Below are positions 49,732-58,591 of a stretch of 64,000 bases of DNA, in pieces (position 1 is the first letter of the stretch; each line of letters starts with the position of its first letter). Below the pieces are notes generated by a model that was not told the origin of the DNA, searched no databases, and saw only the letters and a program-made list of their open reading frames with translations. Origin of the DNA: an uncultured Pelagibacteraceae bacterium (GTDB lineage: Bacteria; Pseudomonadota; Alphaproteobacteria; Pelagibacterales; Pelagibacteraceae). The position numbers and the translations under genes are program-made. The stretch is from positions 42,299 to 106,298 of the forward strand of contig CACDMX010000004.1 in NCBI GenBank assembly GCA_902554035.1, read 5' to 3'.

Positions 49732-51156
49732 ATGCTAAATAAAATAAATAAAAATTCTTTAATTTTAATATCAATTATTTTTTTAGGAGCATTTTACAGA
49801 TTTTATCAATTAAACTATGAAGATTATTGGTTTGATGAATATTTTGGCTTTTGGATTTCGGATCCTTCAATTAATTTTAACGAAACTCTTAAGAGAAATT
49901 TAGGACCAGAACTTGGTCAAGGTCAAAATATATTTTTTGATTTTGTTCTAAAATATTTTTATAAATTAGTTGGATATTATCCAGAAAATGGAAGATATTT
50001 AACAGCTTTCATTGGATCTATATCAGTTCCATTGTTAGCTTATTTATCATACCAAATTGATAAAAGTAAAAGTTATTTATTAACAGCATTCATCGCTTCA
50101 CATTGTTGGCACTTAATTAGTTACTCTCAAGAAGTGAGAGCTTATTCTTTTATTTTTCTTATTGCAATTTTAAGTTTTATTACTTTTATTTTTTTAATTA
50201 AGTTTGAAAAAAAAATTTCAAAAAATTTTATTTTGATTTATTTCTTCTATTTTTTGATTAATTTAATAGGCTTAGTAAATAATATATTTTTTGGAATAGT
50301 TATACTTTCACAATTTTTATTTACATTGAATTTTTTTGATAAGAGAAGAAAATTTAATATATTTTTAATAAATTTTGTTTTAGTGGGATCTTTTTTTTTA
50401 ATATTAATGTTCCCGTCTTTAAAAGAAAATTTATCAACAAATAAGTTTTGGATTTCTCAAGTAAATTTAAATTTCTTTATATCATTCTTTTTTCCAAGAT
50501 TTTTTGGATCAAAAATAATGGGTTATTTATTTCTATTCATTATGATTTATTTAATTTTAAAAAATAGAAAAAATATTTTTAAAAAAAATTCATCTTTCCA
50601 ACTATTATTTATCCTTTTAATTTCGTCTTATTTTTTTCCTCTGATGTATGGACTTATTAAAATACCTATACTAATTGATAGATATATTATTTTTGTTTTA
50701 ATCCCTATAATTTTATTAATATCTATATTTACTTTTAAACAACCAAACAAAACTAGAAATTTTATAATCATTTTGATCGTTTTAACTACTTTTAGTAATA
50801 ATTATTTAGAAATATTTGAAAGATCTAACTCTAAGCCTGAATTTGATAAATCATTATCTTTAATATCGTCCTCTAATGAAGCAAAAATAAAGTTACTGAC
50901 TAAGAGTAAAATAGATCATCAATGGCTTCTTAATTACTTTAAAAAAATTAATTACTCCAATTATCAAAATTTAAATTTTTTAGACTTTAATGAGTCAAAT
51001 AACGATAAACAACTTTGGTTTTTATGTTATTATCCCATAAATGATTTTAATTGTAGTTCACCGGATATTGACCAAAAATATAATAAAATAATTGATAAGT
51101 CGTTTTTTTTAGTCAATGTTTCTTTATATGAAAAAAATAAATATTATTATGAATAA
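49732..51156 (+). CDS. GT39-like (ArnT/PMT) membrane glycosyltransferase
   Basis: The 474-residue protein has about ten hydrophobic helices and the first-loop acidic motif 'YEDYWFDEYFGFW' (24-36) typical of GT-C enzymes of the ArnT/PMT type, which use polyprenyl-phosphate sugars in the periplasm. 'ASHCWHLISYSQEVRAYSF' is also typical. It begins 3 bases after the amine oxidoreductase stop and ends inside the next gene's start region (8-base overlap). Its substrate donors may be made by the DPM-like synthases at 36286 and 38845. Placement in a metabolic operon is odd. Confidence 0.72.
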   Translation: MLNKINKNSLILISIIFLGAFYRFYQLNYEDYWFDEYFGFWISDPSINFNETLKRNLGPELGQGQNIFFDFVLKYFYKLVGYYPENGRYLTAFIGSISVPLLAYLSYQIDKSKSYLLTAFIASHCWHLISYSQEVRAYSFIFLIAILSFITFIFLIKFEKKISKNFILIYFFYFLINLIGLVNNIFFGIVILSQFLFTLNFFDKRRKFNIFLINFVLVGSFFLILMFPSLKENLSTNKFWISQVNLNFFISFFFPRFFGSKIMGYLFLFIMIYLILKNRKNIFKKNSSFQLLFILLISSYFFPLMYGLIKIPILIDRYIIFVLIPIILLISIFTFKQPNKTRNFIIILIVLTTFSNNYLEIFERSNSKPEFDKSLSLISSSNEAKIKLLTKSKIDHQWLLNYFKKINYSNYQNLNFLDFNESNNDKQLWFLCYYPINDFNCSSPDIDQKYNKIIDKSFFLVNVSLYEKNKYYYE

Positions 51157-53593
51157 AAAAATACCCTCAAGTTGTAAAGTTGTTGTAATAGGTGGTGGAG
51201 TAGTAGGTTGTTCATGCGCATATCATATTGCTAAATTTGGATGGAAAGATATTGTTTTATTTGAAAGAGATCAACTTACCTCTGGTACAACTTGGCATGC
51301 AGCAGGTTTGGTAAGCCAATTAGGTCCAACAGCTTCAGTTACTAAAATTCGTAAATATACATTAGACCTCTACAAAGAATTAGAAAAAAAAGTTGATCAC
51401 TCAGCAGGATTAAAATTAAATGGAGCATTATCAATTGCTGAAAATGAAGGAAGGTGGCAAGAACTTAAGAGACAGGCGACAACAGCACAATTATATGATG
51501 TGGATGTTAAAATTTTAGAAAAAAATGAAATTAAAAAAGATTTTCCAATAATTAATGAAGAAAATATTTTAGGAGGAATTCTGATGCCAGGAGATGGAGC
51601 AGCAGATCCAGTTGGTGTAACAAATATGCTTGCAAAAGCCGCCAAATTAGAAGGTGCTAAAATTTTTGAAAAAACCCCTGTGGAGAAAATACTAACTAAA
51701 AATGGAAAGATAGCTGGAGTAAGAGTTAACGACCAAGAAATTGAATGTGAATATATAGTATTAGCTACAGGAATGTGGTCAAGGCAAATTGGAGAGCAGG
51801 CAGGCGTTAGTATACCTCTCTATCCTGCAGAACATTTTTATATTATTACTGAACCAATTGAAAAACTTCCAAAGATTTTACCAACAATAAGAGATTTTGA
51901 TAATAGTTTGTATATTAAGGAGGATGCTGGAAAACTTCTTGTAGGAATATTTGAAGGAAAATCAATTCCAGCTTTTCAAAAAACTAACAAAGTTCCAGAT
52001 GATTTTTCATTTGGAGAATTTCCAGAAAATTTTGAGCATTTTGAACCTTATTTAGAAGCTGCTGTAAAAAGATTTCCCATATTAGAAACAACTGGCATCA
52101 GAAAATTTTTTGCTGGCCCAGAATCTTTTACTCCTGATACAAATACTTTGCTTGGGGAAGTCCCAGAAATAAAGAATTTTTTTGTATGTACAGGATTAAA
52201 TAGTATCGGAATTGGAAGCGGAGGAGGAGTTGGCAAAGTAACTGCTGAATGGTTAATGAACGGACACATTAATGAGGATATTTTTAATTATGACATTAAA
52301 AGATTTCAAAAATTTCATTCAGGATTAGATTTTATTAAAAATAGGATTACAGAGACTTTAGGTGATTTATATGGAATGCACTGGCCATTCAAACAACATA
52401 AGACATCGAGAAATATAATGACTACACCATACCACGAGGAATTAAAAAAAGCCGGTGCTTGCTTTGGTGTGTCAGGTGGTTACGAGAGAGCAATGTGGTT
52501 TGCCCTGGAAAATAATAAACCTGAATATGAGTATAGTTATAATTATCAAAACTGGTTTCCATCAGCAGAATTTGAAACAAAAAATACCACACAAAATATA
52601 GGACTATTTGATTTAACTCCTTTCTCTAAATTTGAATTAAAAGGGGAAATTGCACATGAAGAATTACAAAAACTTTGTACAGCTAATATTAAAAATGAAA
52701 TTGGTAAATGCACTTATACACAAATGTTAAATCCTGACGGAGGAATTGAGGCCGATTTAACAATAGTTTGCCTAGAAAAAAATCATTTCAGAATTATAAG
52801 CTCTGCAGCAACAAGAGAGAGAGATAAATTTCATATTAATAAATACTTGCCAAAAAATCTAAAAATAAATGATGTAACAGATAATTACTGTGTGCTTGGA
52901 GTATTTGGTCCTAAAAGCAGAAATTTAATGGAGGATTTATCAAAAGATGATTTTTCAAATCAAAATTTTAAATTTGCTACCTCAAAATACATTAATATTG
53001 AAGATATAAAAATATGGGCCCAAAGATTATCATATGTTGGAGAACAAGGTTTTGAATTATATATAGAAATAAAAGATGCGAAAAAAATTTATAATTTAAT
53101 TATTGAAAATGGAGCTAAGTATAAAATTTCTAATTGTGGAATGCATGCTATGGATATTATGAGAATGGAAAGTGGATTTTTACATTGGGGTCATGATATT
53201 TCTCCAGAGGAAAATCAGTATCAAGCTGGATTAAACTTCGCAGCAAGTTACAAAAAGAATATAGATTTTATTGGGAAAGATTCTTTATTAAAAATTAAAG
53301 AGAAAAAACCTTCTAAAAAATTTGTAATGTTGTCGTTTAAAAACTCCAAACCTGGTGAACCACTATTATTACATGATGAACCTATTTATTTGGAAGATAA
53401 AATAATTGGAAGAACTACCTCAGGAAATTATTCATTCAATTTTAAGAAAAATTTGTCCTTTGGATATGTAAATTCTGGAAATTCTATTGAGGAGCTATCA
53501 AAAAAAAATTTATTTGTTGAAGTTGAAAAACAAAAATATCCAGTTAATGTTGAGCTTAAACCTCTTAAAGATAAAAATTTTAAATTATTTTAG
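51149..53593 (+). CDS. Dimethylglycine/sarcosine dehydrogenase-like (DAO + GcvT fusion)
   Basis: Start set at ATG 51149 (814 residues), because the frame open further upstream covers the preceding gene and lacks similarity. Domains: an N-terminal FAD domain ('VVVIGGGVVGCSCAYHIAKF', 11-30) with 'TSGTTWHAAGL' where His50 suits covalent flavin attachment; then a small FAO_M region (about 385-435) and a GcvT folate-binding domain (about 440-800, 'FDLTPFSKFELKG', 'YVGEQGFELYIEIKDA'). This is the layout of dimethylglycine and sarcosine dehydrogenases, which demethylate methylated glycines and pass the C1 unit to tetrahydrofolate. Relevant to glycine-betaine use. It ends 9 bases inside the convergent regulator gene. 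Confidence 0.83.
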   Translation: MNKKIPSSCKVVVIGGGVVGCSCAYHIAKFGWKDIVLFERDQLTSGTTWHAAGLVSQLGPTASVTKIRKYTLDLYKELEKKVDHSAGLKLNGALSIAENEGRWQELKRQATTAQLYDVDVKILEKNEIKKDFPIINEENILGGILMPGDGAADPVGVTNMLAKAAKLEGAKIFEKTPVEKILTKNGKIAGVRVNDQEIECEYIVLATGMWSRQIGEQAGVSIPLYPAEHFYIITEPIEKLPKILPTIRDFDNSLYIKEDAGKLLVGIFEGKSIPAFQKTNKVPDDFSFGEFPENFEHFEPYLEAAVKRFPILETTGIRKFFAGPESFTPDTNTLLGEVPEIKNFFVCTGLNSIGIGSGGGVGKVTAEWLMNGHINEDIFNYDIKRFQKFHSGLDFIKNRITETLGDLYGMHWPFKQHKTSRNIMTTPYHEELKKAGACFGVSGGYERAMWFALENNKPEYEYSYNYQNWFPSAEFETKNTTQNIGLFDLTPFSKFELKGEIAHEELQKLCTANIKNEIGKCTYTQMLNPDGGIEADLTIVCLEKNHFRIISSAATRERDKFHINKYLPKNLKINDVTDNYCVLGVFGPKSRNLMEDLSKDDFSNQNFKFATSKYINIEDIKIWAQRLSYVGEQGFELYIEIKDAKKIYNLIIENGAKYKISNCGMHAMDIMRMESGFLHWGHDISPEENQYQAGLNFAASYKKNIDFIGKDSLLKIKEKKPSKKFVMLSFKNSKPGEPLLLHDEPIYLEDKIIGRTTSGNYSFNFKKNLSFGYVNSGNSIEELSKKNLFVEVEKQKYPVNVELKPLKDKNFKLF

Positions 53594-54592
53594 TTTATTT
53601 AATTGAATTAAATTAATTAATTTGCAAGTAAACGTTGATAATAGTTCCATTGCTTTTTTATTAATATCCGAATATTTTTTTATATCAATTTTTCCAGGAT
53701 GATAAAGTTTTTTTTCATCAATTAAAATTAATTTTTTTTTTAAAAGATTATTTATTTTTCTTACAACTGTAGCTCTCGGTATTCCAGATAATTCAGATAC
53801 TGACATTGCATTAATACCAACTCCTTCTTTAAATAATTCATCTATATATTTCTCCCGACTTACTAATGAACCCATTGCTTTTGAATTTTTAAAACTATTT
53901 TGTGTTACTATAATTGCCCAAATGTGCCAAGTTTCAAAATCACCAAAAGACTTTTTCCAACCTAATACCAGAGGTATTTGCATTTCATAAAATAACTTCC
54001 AACAATGTGTAAAGTTTTTTTTTATATAACTTTCGATTAAGTCTTTAGAATATTTTTTATCAAGGCAACCATTTTTAGCAATAGCTTCTGTTAGTTTAGA
54101 TAAAAAATTAGAAATACTACCTATTGATCTTCCAGTTTTTTGAAAATCTAATTTACTTCTATCTAAAATTATTTTCTTTTTATCTCTTTTTAAAACACCT
54201 ATTTTTTCTAGTTCTAAAACTTTTCTTCTAGCTGTTTCTTTTGTAATTAGAAGATCTTTAGAAATATTAATTATATTGAAGTTTGAGATTTCAATTTTAT
54301 TTTTTAAATAATAACTTTCATAATCTAGAACAACAAAACTACTTGAAAAAAAGTTCATCGTTTTTTGAACTAGATATATTATAATTAAATACTTATCATG
54401 GTCATTAAATGATGAATAAGTTCCTTTAAGCCACTCCATTTGAAACTTAAACCAAATATTGTTAAGTTGTGAAAAGTTTTTATTTATTATTTGAAAAACT
54501 TGGTCCTCATTCAACTGGTTTGATATACTTGGTATGTCTACTCTCATAAATTTCAACATATATACAACAAACCCATTCTGGACACAATCCAT
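53585..54592 (-). CDS. Tandem winged-helix transcription regulator
   Basis: The 335-residue protein holds two wHTH units of similar design: residues about 106-143 ('ISKDLLITKETARRKVLELEK') and 262-298 ('SVSELSGIPRATVVRKINNL'). No sensor domain is recognisable; the middle 150 residues are helical. Possible starts are ATG at 54592, 54559 and 54547; none has a good ribosome-binding site. The outermost start puts a palindrome right before it. Convergent with the dimethylglycine dehydrogenase gene and divergent from a small membrane protein. The target is unknown; self-regulation is plausible. Confidence 0.6.
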   Translation of the reverse strand: MDCVQNGFVVYMLKFMRVDIPSISNQLNEDQVFQIINKNFSQLNNIWFKFQMEWLKGTYSSFNDHDKYLIIIYLVQKTMNFFSSSFVVLDYESYYLKNKIEISNFNIINISKDLLITKETARRKVLELEKIGVLKRDKKKIILDRSKLDFQKTGRSIGSISNFLSKLTEAIAKNGCLDKKYSKDLIESYIKKNFTHCWKLFYEMQIPLVLGWKKSFGDFETWHIWAIIVTQNSFKNSKAMGSLVSREKYIDELFKEGVGINAMSVSELSGIPRATVVRKINNLLKKKLILIDEKKLYHPGKIDIKKYSDINKKAMELLSTFTCKLINLIQLNKLK

Positions 54593-54613
54593 TTTGGGTC
54601 AAACCCAATTTGG
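54589..54613. promoter_or_regulatory. Interrupted palindrome upstream of the tandem-wHTH regulator
   Basis: A 25-base symmetric element: CCA, two bases, TTGGGT, CAA, ACCCAA, two bases, TGG (54589-54613). The core TTGGGT-CAA-ACCCAA (54594-54608) is a perfect inverted repeat. It fits a dimeric wHTH operator for the gene on its minus side and the small membrane gene on its plus side. Confidence 0.55.
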
Positions 54614-54644
54614 TTAACGTTTTCCTTGTTAGGATTAAAAATTC

Positions 54645-54881
54645 GTGATTAAATCAATTATGAGCGGAGAACGAATTTTAGAAACTGAGCAAACTATTAA
54701 GACCCCATCTGATATAGATATAGTTTCTAAATCTCCATCTAAACAGTCAAACCGAGTTGATATAAATAATTTGATGTCTAGAGTAAGAGAAGAAGAGAGA
54801 AAACAAAAAAAAGAAAATTTAGTTTTTTTTGGTCTTATAAGCTCGGTAATAGTTATTACAGGAATTATAGCCTCTTTATAA
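54645..54881 (+). CDS. Small single-pass membrane protein, unknown
   Basis: The 78 residues have a charged N-terminal part with a helix 'VDINNLMSRVREEERKQKKE' and one hydrophobic C-terminal helix 'NLVFFGLISSVIVITGIIASL'. The GTG at 54645 has 'AGGATT' 8 bases upstream, and the ATG at 54660 is the alternative start. It would be an inner membrane protein with its N-terminus in the cytoplasm. I know no function. It shares a regulatory region with the divergent regulator and its 3' end overlaps the convergent nuclease gene by 6 bases. Confidence 0.55.
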   Translation: MIKSIMSGERILETEQTIKTPSDIDIVSKSPSKQSNRVDINNLMSRVREEERKQKKENLVFFGLISSVIVITGIIASL

Positions 54882-55328
54882 TTTTCGGAATTCCCAAGGA
54901 TATTTAAATTTCATTGACCATAGACCAAGTTTATTTTTTTTCGCAAAATTCTCATCCTCAATAAACTTTTTTGAATATTTTCTATATGCAAATGCATAGC
55001 CATTTCTCACTAAATAACTAGAGAGACTTTCATTATTAACAAAACATTCAGCTAAAGTTCTTTTGTAAAAATCTTTTCCTTCAATTGTACACTTAGGTAT
55101 TTCATCACCTATTTTTTTAATTAAGACATCTTTAACTAATTTACCACAAGATATTTTTTCTCCATTTTGAATACAATCTTGATTAATTTCAGGAGCATCA
55201 ATTCCTGAAAATCTAATTTTTTCATCTCCAATTTTAATAGTATCCCCATCAACAACTTTAACATTTTCAGAGTAAGCAGATTGATTTGAAAAAATTATAA
55301 TAAACGTAATTAAAACTAATATTTTCAT
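54876..55328 (-). CDS. Exported thermonuclease-family nuclease
   Basis: The 150-residue protein has a signal peptide (about 1-20) followed by 'VKVVDGDTIKIGDEKIRFSGIDAPE' style SNase text (24-48): Asp in 'DGDTI', Arg in 'KIRF', and 'GIDAPE' typical of staphylococcal nuclease. The C-terminal part 'YLVRNGYAFAYRKYS' and 'KKNKLGLWSM' are standard. It is a calcium-dependent nuclease acting on DNA and RNA outside the cytoplasm; nutrient scavenging is the usual idea. It has extra Cys pairs (about 52-60) likely to form a disulfide. Confidence 0.83.
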   Translation of the reverse strand: MKILVLITFIIIFSNQSAYSENVKVVDGDTIKIGDEKIRFSGIDAPEINQDCIQNGEKISCGKLVKDVLIKKIGDEIPKCTIEGKDFYKRTLAECFVNNESLSSYLVRNGYAFAYRKYSKKFIEDENFAKKNKLGLWSMKFKYPWEFRKL

Positions 55329-55395
55329 AACTTTTTTTTATATCGATTTAATTTAGTTTATGAAATATAAACATTCAACTAATCTTGAATAAAAT

Positions 55396-56241
55396 ATGGA
55401 ATTTGTAAAACTTGTAGGACCTACCGCAATATTTTTTATAATGTATTCTTTGGGTCTAAAATTAACTTTCATTAATTTTTACGAGTTGTTGAAAAGCCCT
55501 AAAAATTTAATAGCTGGTTTAATTTGTCAATTAATTTTTCTTCCTATAATTGGTTTATTAATTGTCAGCTTTTATCCAATGCCTGACGAATTAAAAATTG
55601 GAATATTGTTACTTTTATTATTGCCTTCGGCCACAATGTCAAATTATGCTACAAGACTGGTAGATGGAGATGTTTCACTATCAATTGCAATAACAACAAT
55701 TTGTAGTTTGCTTTGCATGATAACAATTCCAATTGGAATGACAGTCCTTTTTGAGCTTGTAATGCATAAACCAATTGAAAATTTTGATATAAAGAAAGTA
55801 AGTCTTCAAATTTTTATCATTATTTCTATTCCAACTATCCTTGGGATTTTAACAAATCGTTATTTTAACTTTTTTAAACAAAGGATTGTTTTATTATTCG
55901 ATAAAATTTCAATGTTACTTTTTTTGCTAATAATATCCATTGCCGTTTATCAAGAAAGAATGAATCTTGGTGGTTACTTTGAATATGTAGGTGTTATTGC
56001 TCCGATAATTTTATTTTTTGTATTATTTGTTTCAGTAATCTTTACTAAGTTTTTTGTAGACGGAATTGACTCTCAAAGATCTATTACTGTTGAATGTTTA
56101 TTACAAAATGGTGCTATGGGCTTTATAGTCAGCGCACAGATATTTAGCGATATTGCTTATGTTACTCCAATTGCATTATACGCTCTATTACAATATTTTG
56201 TTCTTGCATTTTATGTCGCTAATATAAAAATAGTTAAATAA
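55396..56241 (+). CDS. Bile acid:sodium symporter (BASS) family transporter, second copy
   Basis: The 281-residue membrane protein is a paralogue of the one at 29820-30668: same length, 'FIMYSLGLKLTFINFYELLKSP' start, 'LPSATMSNYATRLVDGDVSLSIA' and 'ECLLQNGAMGFIVSAQI' in the same places. It should import an organic anion with sodium. The substrate is unknown. Here it is followed by a GT17-like gene with 26 bases between, and no oxygenase is coupled to it. Confidence 0.82.
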   Translation: MEFVKLVGPTAIFFIMYSLGLKLTFINFYELLKSPKNLIAGLICQLIFLPIIGLLIVSFYPMPDELKIGILLLLLLPSATMSNYATRLVDGDVSLSIAITTICSLLCMITIPIGMTVLFELVMHKPIENFDIKKVSLQIFIIISIPTILGILTNRYFNFFKQRIVLLFDKISMLLFLLIISIAVYQERMNLGGYFEYVGVIAPIILFFVLFVSVIFTKFFVDGIDSQRSITVECLLQNGAMGFIVSAQIFSDIAYVTPIALYALLQYFVLAFYVANIKIVK

Positions 56242-56267
56242 TAGCTTTTTAAAAATAAATTTTTAAA

Positions 56268-57152
56268 ATGAAAATATACGATTGCACTACTTACTATTCT
56301 GAGGACATGATGCTTGATCTAAGATTTAATATTTTAGACGAAAATGTTCATAAATTTATTGTAATAGAGTCGACTTTTTCTCATAGTGGTAATAAAAAAA
56401 AGCTAAATTTCAATATAAACAACTTTCCTAAATTTAAAGATAAAATTATTTATAAAGTTATTGATTATGAGCCAGATGATCTTCATATTATTTCAGCTAA
56501 AAGTCCCCCTTATTTAAAGAGATTAAATAGTTTAAAAAGGATTGAGCTTTCTTATAATTTTATGAAATATGGAATTAAAGAAGCAAATGATGAGGATCTA
56601 ATTATTCTAAGTGATAATGATGAAATTCCAAATTTAAATTCTTCTACTTTTAAAAATTCAAAAAAAAAAATAATAATTTTTAAACAATTATTTTTTTATT
56701 ATAAATTTAATCTTTTATATGAATCCATACCCTGGTTTGGCTCCAGAGCATGTAAGAAAAAAAATCTTAAGTCTTTTGCTTGGTTGAAAAATATTAAAAA
56801 TAAAAAATATCCTTTCTGGAGGGTTGATACTTATTTTTCAAAACTAAAAAATACAAATGTTGAAATAGTGAATGATGGAGGATGGCATTTCACTAACATT
56901 AAATCACCTCAGGAAATATATGAAAAAATGAAAAATTTTGGACATCACGATGAATTTGATGTGAGTGGTATCACTTTAGAGGATATAAAAAAAAAGATAT
57001 TTGAGAAAAAAGTTTTTTATAATCACTTTGCTGATAAAGAGAATCTTAAAAAATGGGAGTTTGATCAAGAATTAAAAAAAGTAGACTTAAAAATATTACC
57101 TGATTATCTAGAAATAAATAAAGAAAAATATAAAAAATGGATAGATTTCTAA
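56268..57152 (+). CDS. GT17-like glycosyltransferase (beta-1,4-GlcNAc transferase family)
   Basis: The 294-residue protein opens 'MKIYDCTTYYSEDMMLDLRF' and has 'KFIVIESTFSHSGNKKKLNF', the pattern of glycosyltransferase family 17 (beta-1,4-N-acetylglucosaminyltransferase-like) where bacterial members are uncharacterised. 'LSDNDEIPN' near 120 is a DXD-like site and 'GGWHFTNI' near 202-210 is conserved in the family. It belongs to the second glycan island, abutting the Gfo/Idh gene with no gap. Donor and acceptor unknown. Confidence 0.72.
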   Translation: MKIYDCTTYYSEDMMLDLRFNILDENVHKFIVIESTFSHSGNKKKLNFNINNFPKFKDKIIYKVIDYEPDDLHIISAKSPPYLKRLNSLKRIELSYNFMKYGIKEANDEDLIILSDNDEIPNLNSSTFKNSKKKIIIFKQLFFYYKFNLLYESIPWFGSRACKKKNLKSFAWLKNIKNKKYPFWRVDTYFSKLKNTNVEIVNDGGWHFTNIKSPQEIYEKMKNFGHHDEFDVSGITLEDIKKKIFEKKVFYNHFADKENLKKWEFDQELKKVDLKILPDYLEINKEKYKKWIDF

Positions 57153-58178
57153 ATGATAAATTGGGGAATAATTGGTCTTGGAAGAATTGCTAGAGATTTT
57201 GCTGCAGGATTTTTAGACGTAAAAAATGCTAATCTTTTGGGTGTAGCAAGTAAAACGCCTGATAATTTAAAAGAATTCAAAGAAAAATTTAAGTTAAGTC
57301 AAAAGTATTGTTTTTCAAACTATGATGATCTTATATCCTGCGAAAATATTGATATTATATACATAGCTTTACCGCACAATCTCCACTTTGAATGGATAAT
57401 TAAATGTCTAAATAATAATAAAAAAATTTTAACTGAAAAACCTGCCACATCTTCATTAAAAGATATAAAAAAAATCAATGAAATATTAAACAGTAAGAAA
57501 ATTTTTTTTACCGAGGGTTTTATGTACCGTTATCATCCTCAAACATCAAAAATTATTTCTTTAATTAAAAATAATGAAATTGGAGAACTTCTTTCCATGG
57601 AGTCTTATTTTGGTATTAATTTGATTGAAAAAAGAAATATATTTGGTTTTAAAAAAATTAAATTTAATAAAAAAAATAGATTATTTAATAAATCATTAGC
57701 AGGCGGATGTATATTAGATCTAGGTTGTTATCCATCTTCATTAAGTATTTTAATTTCTCAATTAAAAAACCCAGACAGTTTAGAAATTGAACTTAAAAAT
57801 TCCAAAATTGAATATTCATCATCAGAGGTTGATATAGATTCCTATACTGAAATAAATTTTTCAAATGGTTTTAAATCCCATATTGGTTGTTCTTTTAAAA
57901 AAGATTTAGGCAAAGGTACAAAAATAATTGGCTCCAAAGGTACTCTAATAATTCATGACAGTTGGTTCTGTAATCCTATGAAAATTTCACTTAACAATAA
58001 GGATATCATTGAAAATAATTTTAATTTTTCAAATATTTATTCTTATGAAATTGAATCAATAAGTAGTGCAATATTAAAAAACAAGAATGAACCAGATTAT
58101 CCAGCTATCTCAAGATTAGAGACTGAAAAGAATATTAATATCTTAGAGGATTGGTTGCAATCTTCGTCTAAGAAATAG
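57153..58178 (+). CDS. Gfo/Idh/MocA-family oxidoreductase
   Basis: The 341-residue protein has an N-terminal Rossmann motif 'WGIIGLGRIARDFAAGF' (4-20), 'ALPHNLHFEW' and the 'TEKPATSS' (94-101) motif with the conserved Lys97-type position of the family, then a C-terminal beta-sheet domain. These NAD(P) enzymes oxidise or reduce sugars, inositols or sugar nucleotides. In the glycan island it probably acts on a sugar precursor. It starts one base after the stop of the GT17-like gene and converges with the cupin gene. Confidence 0.78.
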   Translation: MINWGIIGLGRIARDFAAGFLDVKNANLLGVASKTPDNLKEFKEKFKLSQKYCFSNYDDLISCENIDIIYIALPHNLHFEWIIKCLNNNKKILTEKPATSSLKDIKKINEILNSKKIFFTEGFMYRYHPQTSKIISLIKNNEIGELLSMESYFGINLIEKRNIFGFKKIKFNKKNRLFNKSLAGGCILDLGCYPSSLSILISQLKNPDSLEIELKNSKIEYSSSEVDIDSYTEINFSNGFKSHIGCSFKKDLGKGTKIIGSKGTLIIHDSWFCNPMKISLNNKDIIENNFNFSNIYSYEIESISSAILKNKNEPDYPAISRLETEKNINILEDWLQSSSKK

Positions 58179-58180
58179 TT

Positions 58181-58591
58181 TTATAGTTTTTTTGTTTTTT
58201 TTATCTCTGAGTCTAAATGTGGATAGTTAAGAGCATTAACCACAAGGGAAATTTTATTTTTCGTTGTGAAATTAAACCATACATTTGGCGGAACTATAAG
58301 AATACCATATTTTTTTTTACTTAAAATTACCTTATCTTTTTTTAAGTACGTTTTTGATTTTTTTCTATTATCTACAAAATTAAAAGTTACTGATCCACTT
58401 ATTACAGCCAAATGACATTTATATCTTTTGTGAAGATTCCATCCTTTTACTTGTCCTTTTTTAATTTCTGAAAAATAAATCTCTCCAAATTTCTTAAAAA
58501 ATCTATCTTTTGAGGATAAATATTTTATTAAGTCTCCTTTTTTGTTTTTAAAAATTTTAATATTTATTTTTTTAAGACCATTTATTTTCAT
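58181..58591 (-). CDS. RmlC-like cupin (sugar epimerase/isomerase-like)
   Basis: Start set at ATG 58591 ('MKINGLKKINIKIFKNKK'), 136 residues; a TTG further upstream is possible. It has the dTDP-sugar 3,5-epimerase-like cupin fold: 'KGQVKGWNLHKRYKCHLAVISG' with a conserved Lys-Gly-Trp-x-x-His text, and 'KYGILIVPPNVWFNF'. It is likely an epimerase or isomerase of a nucleotide sugar. It overlaps the end of rfbG by 20 bases (58572-58591), so it is co-translated with the CDP-glucose dehydratase and may act on its product. Confidence 0.72.
   Translation of the reverse strand: MKINGLKKINIKIFKNKKGDLIKYLSSKDRFFKKFGEIYFSEIKKGQVKGWNLHKRYKCHLAVISGSVTFNFVDNRKKSKTYLKKDKVILSKKKYGILIVPPNVWFNFTTKNKISLVVNALNYPHLDSEIKKTKKL

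Noticed and set aside
51149..53593. DMSP demethylase (DmdA) identification
   Set aside because: DmdA is a stand-alone GcvT-like protein of about 370 residues; this protein has an N-terminal FAD oxidoreductase domain and is twice as long.
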